NCBI GenBank assembly: GCA_022826945.1
Contig: JAJDTY010000032.1
Location: 1 to 36,168 of the forward strand
Direction of reading: 5' to 3'
Source of the DNA: Candidatus Binatia bacterium
GTDB lineage: Bacteria > Desulfobacterota > Binatia > Bin18
Length of the DNA: 36,168 bases
The first letter of the stretch is position 1, and each line of letters starts with the position of its first letter. A program made the translations under genes and the position numbers. Below are positions 1 to 6,776 of this stretch, piece after piece. The notes under the pieces were generated by a model. That model was given only the letters and a program-made list of their open reading frames with translations, was not told the DNA's origin and made no database searches.

Positions 1-144
1 CTCTTGGGGCGAAGAGGAGAGAAGGCGTTCCATGTCCTGTTCGGGGTCGATGTGGATGGACAGAACGTGCGAGTCATCACCGCATACTACCCTAGCCCTG
101 AAGAGTGGGAGGTGGACCTGAAGACCCGAAGGAGGAGTCCATGA
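1..144 (+). CDS. DUF4258-like toxin, C-terminal fragment (5' end outside window)
   Basis: An open frame runs from base 1 to a TGA at 142-144 and gives 47 residues. It contains the segments FHVLFGVDVDG, VRVITAY and PSPEEWE. This resembles the C-terminal half of DUF4258 proteins, which are often encoded directly before a YgiT-type zinc-finger antitoxin and are thought to be RelE-fold mRNA-interferase-like toxins. Its stop overlaps the next gene's start as ATGA, so the two are translationally coupled. The overlap and the neighbour are seen directly; the toxin role is inferred from family context. The N-terminus lies outside the window. Confidence 0.65.
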   Translation, partial: LLGRRGEKAFHVLFGVDVDGQNVRVITAYYPSPEEWEVDLKTRRRSP

Positions 145-362
145 AGTGCACCGTCTGCGGCGCTCGCATGAGTTCAACGACTACCGACTTACCGTTCAAA
201 CTCTCAGAGGAGCGCATCGTTATCCTCAAGCAACTGCCGGTCCTGCAGTGCACGTCCTGCCGCGAGTATCTCATCGAAGATATCGTCATGACGCGGATTG
301 AGACGCTGCTCAGGCGTACTGACAGTACCGCAGAATTAGAGGTGCTTCGCTATGCGGCCTGA
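141..362 (+). CDS. YgiT-type zinc finger antitoxin-like protein
   Basis: A 73-residue protein starting MKCTVCG, with two CxxC knuckles (C3/C6 and C37/C40) that would bind one zinc. This is the layout of the N-terminal domain of MqsA/YgiT-type antitoxins. No C-terminal helix-turn-helix is present, so it would neutralise its partner rather than bind DNA through an HTH. A start 36 nt upstream is possible, but the ATG at 141 follows a GGAGGAG ribosome-binding sequence and overlaps the preceding stop, as expected for a toxin-antitoxin pair. The partner is the DUF4258-like fragment before it. Confidence 0.75.
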   Translation: MKCTVCGARMSSTTTDLPFKLSEERIVILKQLPVLQCTSCREYLIEDIVMTRIETLLRRTDSTAELEVLRYAA

Positions 363-448
363 GTGCCTCGGCATCGGGTACGACTGCTGCTGCTATCTAT
401 AACCCCCTTCCAGTAGACACTGTCCCCAGGGGAAAGGGGGATTGAGAA

Positions 449-847
449 GTGCTTATGATTTCCGATGTGAAACAGTTACTCGAAGATCTGGCGCGCACGC
501 CCGCGCTGGTCTGTACGGTCGGACGTGACGGGGCCGTCAGCGAGCTTTTTCTGGACGAGAGAGTCCAGAAGGTCGAGTTTTCCGACCCGTGGGCCACGGT
601 CGAGTATAGCGGCTGGCATATTCACGCCAACCTCGACACCATTACCAAGGTACGCTTTGCCGAAGCGCCGGGGCACGACGATTCCGTCAGCGTGTTCGTC
701 AGCCTTGATGACGCAGAGGGGAATGCCGTCTTGCGCTTCTATTTCCCCCACGCCAGCCAGACCTACCGGACGTATACCGCGCAGGAGCTCACCCTGTTCG
801 AGGCGTTCAAGGCGCGCTATGAACGAACGTTCGGGCAGGAGGATTAG
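449..847 (+). CDS. small HemS/ChuX-like protein, function unassigned
   Basis: A 132-residue soluble protein with a predicted GTG start at 449, preceded by GGAAAGGGGG; an ATG at 455 is an alternative. The middle (GWHIHANLDTITKVRF) and the following acidic strand pattern with DAEG and a hydrophobic strand resemble the repeat unit of the HemS/ChuX/HutX haem-handling fold. No haem-ligand assignment can be made from one sequence. No haem uptake genes lie beside it; its neighbours are a toxin-antitoxin pair and, convergently, an HpaB-family gene. The fold assignment is tentative. Confidence 0.6.
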   Translation: MLMISDVKQLLEDLARTPALVCTVGRDGAVSELFLDERVQKVEFSDPWATVEYSGWHIHANLDTITKVRFAEAPGHDDSVSVFVSLDDAEGNAVLRFYFPHASQTYRTYTAQELTLFEAFKARYERTFGQED

Positions 848-859
848 CGCTGCGGGAGC

Positions 860-887
860 CAACCCCCAGTCCCGAACCCCTAATCCC
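860..887. repeat. heptanucleotide tandem repeat directly after the HpaB-family stop codon
   Basis: Four contiguous 7-nt units (CAACCCC, CAGTCCC, GAACCCC, TAATCCC) abut the stop codon of the minus-strand gene at 888-890. They resemble the short tandemly repeated repetitive heptamers described in filamentous cyanobacteria. They fill most of the 40-nt convergent gap. Confidence 0.7.
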
Positions 888-2336
888 CTATCCTTCTTTG
901 ATTCCCGCCAATTCGCGGGCGTACTCCGCCGCAGCCGCAAAATCGTACTCGCGATAGGTCTGGAGCTTTTCGGCTTCGAGGGAGCCCTCGGCATGCACGG
1001 CCAGCACTTCCTGATAGCCGCCAAAGTCCCCGGCGGTCAGGTCCGAGATCAGATTCAGCAGCCGCAGCCGATGCTCGGTTGAGGTACCTTTCTTGCCGCC
1101 CAGATATTTCTGGACGTAGGGACCGGTTGCTTCGCTGCGCCAGTCCTCCAGGCTCGGCCCGGTCACCAACAGGCCGCCGCTCACGTCCTGCACCATCTGG
1201 ACGGCCTGATGGTAATTGGAGGCAAACTGGTATTTGGCCACATTGGTCATCAGCGTGTTGGGAACGGCAATGCCCGGCGGGACAACGGTGTGTTGCTGGG
1301 CCGCGGCCAGAATCAGCCCCTGGACGGTGGCATGATAGCTGGCCAGCTTGGTCAGCTTCTCACGAATATGGCCGGCCCGCTCAATGCCGTTATATTCCGC
1401 GATGGCCTGGGAGGCACCCGCCATGAGTTCCAGGAGCGGCAGTTTATACGACACCGCGGTGAAGCGGTGGAATTTCACAAAAGTCAGGGCCATCAAACCG
1501 GCCGCGGCGACCTCGCCGGCCAGGAATACTCGTTCCCAGGGGACGAATACGTCTTCGAAGACGGTCAGCGTCTCCATCATCTTGTGTTTGGCGCTGATGG
1601 GATACTCGAAGTCGTTTCTCTGGAAACCGCCATAGGAACTGGCCAGGAGTTTCAGCCCCTTTGTGGCCACAGGCAGGGCGAAGGCCACGGCGTAGTCCTC
1701 ATCGCCCTCGCGCATCGCCCGGGTCGGCAGGACAATGACTTCGTCCGTATTGGTGGAAACCGAGGTATGGACCTTGGCCCCGCGGACCACGATGCCGTCG
1801 TCGCGCCGGTCAACAATGCGCACGTAATAGTCCGGATGCTCCTGGCCCTGAGGGCCCATGCTGCGGTCCCCTTTGACATCGCTCTGGGCCACGGCGACCG
1901 CGTAATCATTATCCCGGCACAGCTCATAATACTTCTTGACCCGCTCGCGATATTGTCCCGCGCCGTGCTTGGCCATTTCTTCGGCAACAACGTGCAGCGC
2001 CAGGAGCGCATCCGTGCCAATCTCTTTGATCAAAATGACCAGCGTGGCTCCCTCGCGGGTACTGGCGGCAATCAGACGGCTGCGCTGGAGCAGGTCTTCG
2101 GCGTTCTGAGGCAGGTGATAATAACGGGAGTACTCCTGTCCGGTCTGCGGGTCGGTAACGACCGCCAGGTCGCGGTAGCGCGGGTCTTCGGCCATCTGGT
2201 AGTCGATGCAGGCGTGCTGGACCGCCTTGCCGATGACCGGGTGGGTAGTGACATCGTCAACCTTTTCGCCGCGGTAATAGACTTCCCGGCCATCTTTCAG
2301 GCTCTCTTTGTATTGCTCCGGTGTGCGCAGACTCAT
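888..2336 (-). CDS. 4-hydroxyphenylacetate 3-hydroxylase (HpaB) family protein
   Basis: A 482-residue acyl-CoA-dehydrogenase-fold flavoprotein of the HpaB family. Landmarks are GEKVDDVTTHP near the N-terminus, KGDRSMGP, the RIVDRRDDGIVVRGAKVHTS stretch and DVSGGLLVTGPS. Family members either hydroxylate phenols using FADH2 from a separate reductase, or are 4-hydroxybutyryl-CoA dehydratases. The overall sequence recalls the dehydratase AbfD. However, the two cluster cysteines expected before GTDALLAL are absent, and of the H(x6)C pair only the histidine (FHRF) remains. It should therefore lack the [4Fe-4S] cluster and act as a monooxygenase or an altered enzyme. The ATG is preceded by GAGGAG. 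No flavin reductase gene is adjacent, so the substrate is unknown. Confidence 0.88.
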   Translation of the reverse strand: MSLRTPEQYKESLKDGREVYYRGEKVDDVTTHPVIGKAVQHACIDYQMAEDPRYRDLAVVTDPQTGQEYSRYYHLPQNAEDLLQRSRLIAASTREGATLVILIKEIGTDALLALHVVAEEMAKHGAGQYRERVKKYYELCRDNDYAVAVAQSDVKGDRSMGPQGQEHPDYYVRIVDRRDDGIVVRGAKVHTSVSTNTDEVIVLPTRAMREGDEDYAVAFALPVATKGLKLLASSYGGFQRNDFEYPISAKHKMMETLTVFEDVFVPWERVFLAGEVAAAGLMALTFVKFHRFTAVSYKLPLLELMAGASQAIAEYNGIERAGHIREKLTKLASYHATVQGLILAAAQQHTVVPPGIAVPNTLMTNVAKYQFASNYHQAVQMVQDVSGGLLVTGPSLEDWRSEATGPYVQKYLGGKKGTSTEHRLRLLNLISDLTAGDFGGYQEVLAVHAEGSLEAEKLQTYREYDFAAAAEYARELAGIKEG

Positions 2337-2366
2337 GGTACACTCCTCGTTCGGAAAAGTGCCGTG

Positions 2367-2396
2367 AGTATAGCCACGACCGTGCGGCCGTGTCCA
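2367..2396 (-). promoter_or_regulatory. probable sigma70-type promoter of the HpaB-family gene
   Basis: On the minus strand, TGGACA (2391-2396) is followed after 18 nt by TATACT (2367-2372). Each box matches five of six consensus bases. It would start transcription about 25 nt upstream of the ATG at 2336, just before the GAGGAG ribosome-binding site. Confidence 0.5.
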
Positions 2397-2416
2397 TCGC
2401 CCCTGACAGTGGGAAG

Positions 2417-2456
2417 GTCTGTTGAGTCCATGGACCCCATAGACGCCATCTACTCA
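2417..2456. repeat. 9-nt-period repeat at the 3' end of the secreted-protein gene
   Basis: Read on the minus strand, the units are gagtagatg, gcgtctatg, gggtccatg and gactcaaca. This is a 9-nt phase with the core GRGTCYATG. The TAG stop of the upstream secreted-protein gene (2450-2452) lies within the first unit. It is the same repeat family as at 5442-5536 and 6664-6757. Confidence 0.6.
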
Positions 2457-2842
2457 GAAGCGGAGCCCAGCCTCAGTCGAAGCAGGGTCGTCGGGGCCCG
2501 GTGTTCATCAGTGGCCTGCGGACTCGTCAGCGTTCCGAGAGTGGACAGCTTTTGATGCAGGTCGGTGAGTTTTGCCGAGGGCAGAGAAAGGACGAGGATA
2601 TCTTTCTCGTCCTTGACCAGAATGGCACCCTCGAATTGCTGAACGACCGCGCGGACCTGCTCGGTCAGGTCGGCGGCGTTCTCGCCGGTCAATCGCCACG
2701 AGACCGGCTGGATAATGCTGCCGCTTCCTTCCGGGATGGCGGAGGGACCGTCCTGGGCTCTCGCGTGTGGCGAAAACGCCAGTCCGAGGATGAGACTCAG
2801 AGCAAACCAGAGCCGATACATGCCACGCTGTCGTAGGGTCAT
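2450..2842 (-). CDS. secreted hypothetical protein
   Basis: A 130-residue protein beginning MTLRQRGMYRLWF with a classical signal peptide: a basic n-region, a hydrophobic LSLILGLAF core, and a likely cleavage after ARA before QDG. The mature part has an alternating hydrophobic pattern (AILVKDEKDILVLSLPS, KLTDLHQKL, TLLRLRL) consistent with a small alpha/beta domain. No family was recognised. The ATG at 2842 is chosen because AGGAGG lies eight nucleotides upstream; an in-frame start at 2890 lacks this and would mask the signal peptide. A perfect 12-bp inverted repeat lies just upstream. It may be co-transcribed with the downstream HpaB-family gene, although that gene appears to have its own promoter. 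Confidence 0.7.
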   Translation of the reverse strand: MTLRQRGMYRLWFALSLILGLAFSPHARAQDGPSAIPEGSGSIIQPVSWRLTGENAADLTEQVRAVVQQFEGAILVKDEKDILVLSLPSAKLTDLHQKLSTLGTLTSPQATDEHRAPTTLLRLRLGSASE

Positions 2843-2862
2843 GTCATGCACCTCCTGTGTGG

Positions 2863-2917
2863 AATGAGTAAACGCACCCAGCATTCTCATGTCTGTTGGA
2901 GGGCACGTTTACTCATT
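2863..2917. repeat. perfect 12-bp inverted repeat upstream of the secreted-protein gene
   Basis: AATGAGTAAACG at 2863-2874 is the exact reverse complement of CGTTTACTCATT at 2906-2917, with 31 nt between. It sits 20-75 nt upstream of the minus-strand start at 2842, so it may be a paired regulator site or a leader stem-loop. Confidence 0.55.
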
Positions 2918-3019
2918 ATTGTGATGGGTTCCGGACCACGATGAAAGGGAGGATCGGATTTGCCTTGCGTCGCAACACCGCGTAAGCTTGCCAGCATATC
3001 ATTTGTGTAATCTGTTGCC

Positions 3020-3526
3020 ATGGCGGAGCATCCACAACAGAAAGACGCGCAAGCGGCCAGCGCTTCTGGGCAGAAACTCCTGCGTCTCCTGGCCGGCATA
3101 TCGGCCGAAGAACTCACCGACCCCGAGAAAGCCGCTCGGATGATAGAGCGGACGGTGCGGATGATGGCGGCCTATATTATCGTGGCGGGCTTTGCCCTGT
3201 TCTTTTTGGCCATTCCGAGTTTTGTCGAGCTTGACGGCCGCCTGCATACGGAGAATTTCACCGCCTTTTTCTGGATCGGCAGTCCGTTTTTCGATTGTCT
3301 TATCCTCCTGGGGCTCAGTCTCTTTCTGGGACGCACCAAAAACCTGCCGACCGCCCTCTGCCTCGTGGGCGTAACCGGTTTTGAGACTCAACTCTATATG
3401 CACTACGCCACCCTGTCCGATTTCGTCGTCCTCATCATGTGCCTGATGGTCCTCATTCACGCCCTCCAGATTCTGGGGCTGCTCGTGTTCGGACGCTACG
3501 AGCGCCCGTCCGGTCTTGCGGGATAA
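3020..3526 (+). CDS. four-helix integral membrane protein, partner of the symporter
   Basis: A 168-residue protein with a charged cytoplasmic-looking N-terminus (about 50 residues, including the segment LTDPEKAARMIERTVRMM) followed by four hydrophobic helices: AAYIIVAGFALFFLAIPSF, TAFFWIGSPFFDCLILLGL, LPTALCLVGVTG and FVVLIMCLMVLIHALQILG. No enzymatic motif was seen and no family recognised. The stop is only 7 nt before the ATG of the sodium/solute symporter, so the two are almost certainly co-translated. Small membrane subunits beside SSS transporters (for example DUF4212 proteins) are known, but this one is longer and not clearly related. A role as an accessory subunit is inference. Confidence 0.75.
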   Translation: MAEHPQQKDAQAASASGQKLLRLLAGISAEELTDPEKAARMIERTVRMMAAYIIVAGFALFFLAIPSFVELDGRLHTENFTAFFWIGSPFFDCLILLGLSLFLGRTKNLPTALCLVGVTGFETQLYMHYATLSDFVVLIMCLMVLIHALQILGLLVFGRYERPSGLAG

Positions 3527-3533
3527 CCGAGCC

Positions 3534-5504
3534 ATGCCGATCTTTATTGCCTCTGTTCTGGCCCTCATTGTCCTGCTCTGGGCGCTCGGCTGGTACGCCA
3601 AACGCTGGGTGCGCACCGACGGCGATTTTTTGCTGGCCGGCCGGCAGGTCAGTCTCATTCCGGGGATTGCCAGCATTTGCGGCATTGCGTTCGCCGGCAG
3701 CATGACCAGCATCGTCCCCGGCCTGACCATACAGTACGGCTTTCTCGGCTGGATCCTGGGCGGCAGCCTGCCCCTGGTGATCGGCTATATTGCGTACGGC
3801 GTTTTTGCCGGGCCGTATATTCGGCGCTGCGGCGCGTACACCATTCCCGAGTGGCTGGAGATGCGCTTTGACACGCGCACCCGGGTCGTCGTCAGCATTG
3901 CCACCCTGCTGGGTGTCACCGGCGTGGTGGCCATGAATGTGGTGGCCATGGCCCTCATCATGCAGGGGTTCCTGGGCGCGCCGCTGTGGCTCATGATTAC
4001 CATTGTCCTGGGCGGACACCTGACGTTTATTTTTCTGGGTGGAATGTGGGCGCTGACGCTGACCGATGTCGTGCAGGTCCTGCTGGGCTTCCTCTTCCTG
4101 CCGGCCTTGGCCGTCTACTGTTTGATCAGCTACGGCGGCTGGGACCTGATCGAGACGGGTTTCGTGACCGCCACGCCCCTCTCCTCCGGCGTGCTCGGCT
4201 CTTTCCCATGGTTTCAGGTGAGCTATCCGAGCGTGCTGACGGTTTCGCTCGTCGTCGGCTTTTTTATTCAGTGGGGCGGCAATTACTACTGGCTCCGCGC
4301 CGCGGCCGCGCGGACCGAACCGATTGCCCGCTGGCAGTTCATTATCGGCGGGCTGCTCGTCCTGGTGATCCACGGTTCCATGGGGGTACTCGGCCTGTAC
4401 GCCGGCAGTGTCCACAGCGCCGCTTTTCTGGACCCCGTGAATCCGGCCAACCCCATGGGCGCCTACGGCCTGCTCATGCGGGACTTTCCCGCAGTCATGG
4501 CCTTATTGGGTCTGGTGGCGGCCCTGGCCGCCACCATCTCCACCACCAGCAATGCCCATATGGGTATTACCTCGTCGCTTTCCCGCGACATCTACCAGCG
4601 CTTTATCCGGCCCGACGCCTCCCCGGAGGCGGTCTTGCGGATGAGCCGCCTGCTCACCCTGCTGACCGGTTTTGCCATCTGGCTGCTGAGTTTTTATCCC
4701 GGCGGGCCCTATTATCTCCTGGCCGTGAGTTGCGCCCTGCTCGGTCCCGCAGCCTGCGTCCTCCTCCTCGGACACCGCTGGGCCTTTATTACTCCTACGG
4801 GGGCATTTTGGGGAACGCTCATCGGGACGATCGCCATGCTCGTCTACGAAATCCTGAAATTTACGGGTGTCCCGCTGGGCGCCATGCATACGGTTGTGGT
4901 TGGCTCCATCATTACCTTCCCGACCGTACTCGGTCTGTCCCTGCTGACACAGCCGGACGGTGCTGCCGCTGACCGGCCGCAAACACTGCGCCTCACCCCG
5001 GAGCAGGAACGGCTGTTGGTCCTGATTCGAACCGGCTATACGACCATGGTTGAGCTGAGCGATTTCACGCTGCTCAATTCTGCCAAATGCCACCGTCTCA
5101 TCGAAGAACTCGAACGGGCCGGGCTCGTCCAGCGCTGGGGCAGGAGCGGGCTCGATTATTTCACGTTTGGCCTCACACCCCAGGGAGACCGTGTACTCGC
5201 AGACCTGCCCAATACGCCGGCGAACCTTGTCGGTTTTACCGGGCTGGACGCGGACAGCCGCTCGATTCTGGAGCAGCTTGCGGGAGGAGACAAAAGCCTG
5301 CGCGCGCTCAGCACGGCCACCGGAATAGCCGCCTCGCCGCTGAGCGTCATCGTCAACCGCCTCGATCAACTCGGCTATATTCGCGGGCGTGGTGTGTGGG
5401 AGCGGACACTGACGCTCTCGGAAAAAGGACGGGAAAAGATGGGGTCGGATGAGTCTATGGGGTCTATTGAGTCCGTTGAGTCTTTAAGCCCCAACAAACC
5501 CTAA
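3534..5504 (+). CDS. sodium/solute symporter (SSS family) with two C-terminal winged-helix domains
   Basis: A 656-residue protein. Residues 1 to about 475 form some 13 membrane helices typical of the SSS family, including an inverted-repeat start (DFLLAGRQVS, GIASICGIAFAGS) and the helix ATISTTSNAHMGITSS, equivalent to the Na2-site helix. After a short linker, two MarR/ArsR-like winged helices follow. The first, about 485-555, contains LLVLIRTGYTTMVELSDFT and CHRLIEELERAGLVQRWG. The second, about 565-640, contains SRSILEQLAGG, LRALSTATGI and VNRLDQLGYIRGRG. The last residues (GSD, ESM, GSI, ESV, ESL triplets) are encoded by a 9-nt DNA repeat. The ATG at 3534 is chosen over an upstream in-frame codon because it begins the first membrane helix. 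The substrate is unknown. The fusion suggests a membrane-tethered regulator. Confidence 0.87.
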   Translation: MPIFIASVLALIVLLWALGWYAKRWVRTDGDFLLAGRQVSLIPGIASICGIAFAGSMTSIVPGLTIQYGFLGWILGGSLPLVIGYIAYGVFAGPYIRRCGAYTIPEWLEMRFDTRTRVVVSIATLLGVTGVVAMNVVAMALIMQGFLGAPLWLMITIVLGGHLTFIFLGGMWALTLTDVVQVLLGFLFLPALAVYCLISYGGWDLIETGFVTATPLSSGVLGSFPWFQVSYPSVLTVSLVVGFFIQWGGNYYWLRAAAARTEPIARWQFIIGGLLVLVIHGSMGVLGLYAGSVHSAAFLDPVNPANPMGAYGLLMRDFPAVMALLGLVAALAATISTTSNAHMGITSSLSRDIYQRFIRPDASPEAVLRMSRLLTLLTGFAIWLLSFYPGGPYYLLAVSCALLGPAACVLLLGHRWAFITPTGAFWGTLIGTIAMLVYEILKFTGVPLGAMHTVVVGSIITFPTVLGLSLLTQPDGAAADRPQTLRLTPEQERLLVLIRTGYTTMVELSDFTLLNSAKCHRLIEELERAGLVQRWGRSGLDYFTFGLTPQGDRVLADLPNTPANLVGFTGLDADSRSILEQLAGGDKSLRALSTATGIAASPLSVIVNRLDQLGYIRGRGVWERTLTLSEKGREKMGSDESMGSIESVESLSPNKP

Positions 5505-5536
5505 AGACCCGAAGAACCCAACCGACCCGAACAAGA
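5442..5536. repeat. 9-nt-period repeat with inverted halves straddling the symporter stop codon
   Basis: The left half carries units gggtcggat, gagtctatg, gggtctatt, gagtccgtt and gagtcttta within the coding sequence. The right half (from about 5498) carries roughly complementary units gacccgaag, aacccaacc and gacccgaac after the stop. GAGTCTTTA (5478-5486) can pair with TAAAGACCC (5502-5510), eight of nine bases, which places the TAA stop in the stem. It may also act as an mRNA 3'-end structure. Confidence 0.7.
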
Positions 5537-5550
5537 AGGGGAAGACCGCC

Positions 5551-6663
5551 ATGTTGAACAGCACAGTCGATACGCTCCTGCCCACGACCATGGTCGGCTC
5601 GTATCCCCGCCCGCACTGGTTTACCTATCAGTTGCACGGGCGGGATATCTGGGACGCGTTCAAGGACGTCAACCATGCCGAGGCGTTTGAGGACGCGGTC
5701 CGCACCGTGCTGCAAGACCAGGAGCAGGCCGGGCTGGATATTCTGACGGACGGTCAGATGTGGTTCGACGACTACGGCGGCTGCATCGGGTCTTTTGTCT
5801 GGTATTGGTATGAGCGTATTCACGGCTTTGTGCCAACCAAACACAGTCACCCCTTTGTCGAAGGCGGGAATGCCTCATCCAATGACGCGGCCTGGCTCAC
5901 CGACTGGGGCGCGACCGCGGTGACCGACGAGGTCAAACGCGGGCCGCTGCGCTTGGCCGACCTGTACCATATTGCCCAGCGCAATACCAAGAAACCGGTG
6001 CGGTGCAGCGTTGGCGCGGGACCGATCAACCTGACCTATCACGTCCATCTCGAATACTACAAAACCCAGAAAGACCTGGCCTACGCCCTGGCGCCTATTT
6101 TTAATGCCGAGATGAAGGACATGGTGACAAGCGGGGCCTCCTTCCTCCAACTGGAAGACCTGGGGGCGTGGCTGCCTCTGTTCAGCGGCAACCCGGACGA
6201 CTTCGGGTGGGTGGTGGATGTCATTAACAAAACCATTGACGGCGTGGAGGCCAAGCTCGCCTGGCACTTCTGTTTTGGGGCGGCCTGGGGGAATGCCTCG
6301 CAGGGCCTGTTCCCGTCCGGGGCGGGCTATGGCTCCATCCTGCCCCATCTGCACGATACCGGGATCGAACAGTATGTGCTCGACTTTGCGGTCCGTGAAA
6401 TGGAAGACGCGCATATTCTGAAAGACCTGCCCGCAGACAAGGAGGTCGCGGTTGGGGTGATTGATGTGCGCAATCTCCAGGTCGAGACGCCGGAGCAGGT
6501 GGCGGAGCGCATTCGCAAGGTACTCCAGTTCATCGAGCCGGAGCGGGTGACGCTGACCACGGACTGCGGCCTGCGCGCCCTGCCCCGCTTCTGCGCCTAC
6601 AACAAACTGCGCGCCATGGTCAAAGGAGCGCAGACCGTACGCGCCGAAATCGCCGGAGGATAG
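5551..6663 (+). CDS. cobalamin-independent methionine synthase (MetE) C-terminal-domain family protein
   Basis: A 370-residue single-domain TIM barrel related to the catalytic half of MetE and to MetE-like methyl or alkyl transferases. The N-terminal TTMVGSYPRP motif is typical. Predicted zinc ligands are H239 and C241 (WHFCFG) and C339 (TDCGL), with an intervening acidic ligand likely. Zinc in this family activates a thiol (homocysteine, or coenzyme M in the epoxyalkane transferases). It lacks MetE's N-terminal half, so it is unlikely to be a normal folate-dependent MetE. It is followed by an LLM oxidoreductase and dapL in the same direction. The thiol and alkyl substrates are unknown. The start is supported by an AAGGGGAAGACCGCC leader. 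Confidence 0.82.
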   Translation: MLNSTVDTLLPTTMVGSYPRPHWFTYQLHGRDIWDAFKDVNHAEAFEDAVRTVLQDQEQAGLDILTDGQMWFDDYGGCIGSFVWYWYERIHGFVPTKHSHPFVEGGNASSNDAAWLTDWGATAVTDEVKRGPLRLADLYHIAQRNTKKPVRCSVGAGPINLTYHVHLEYYKTQKDLAYALAPIFNAEMKDMVTSGASFLQLEDLGAWLPLFSGNPDDFGWVVDVINKTIDGVEAKLAWHFCFGAAWGNASQGLFPSGAGYGSILPHLHDTGIEQYVLDFAVREMEDAHILKDLPADKEVAVGVIDVRNLQVETPEQVAERIRKVLQFIEPERVTLTTDCGLRALPRFCAYNKLRAMVKGAQTVRAEIAGG

Positions 6664-6757
6664 GGGATTGAGTCTATTGAGTCCATAGGGTCTATTGAGT
6701 CGGTTGAGTCTTTGAGACCCAAGAGACCCAAAGGACCCAACCGGCCCAAAGGACCAC
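6664..6757. repeat. 9-nt-period repeat with inverted halves after the MetE-like stop codon
   Basis: Starting a few bases after the TAG at 6661-6663 are units gagtctatt, gagtccata, gggtctatt, gagtcggtt and gagtctttg. They are followed by complementary-sense units agacccaag, agacccaaa, ggacccaac and cggcccaaa. CGGTTGAGTCTTT (6701-6713) can pair with the AAAGGACCCAACCG segment (6730-6743) with one mismatch and one G-U pair. It fills nearly the whole gap before the next ribosome-binding site. Confidence 0.75.
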
Positions 6758-6776
6758 TCATATAAGGAGACAAGAC

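Noticed and set aside
888..2336. Annotation as 4-hydroxybutyryl-CoA dehydratase
   Set aside because: The iron-sulfur cluster cysteines expected in that enzyme are absent.
1209..2555. 448-codon open frame antisense to the HpaB-family gene
   Set aside because: Crosses two genes on the other strand, including a promoter and a repeat; not protein-like.
5442..6757. CRISPR array
   Set aside because: The unit is only 9 nt and degenerate, with no spacers and no cas genes.
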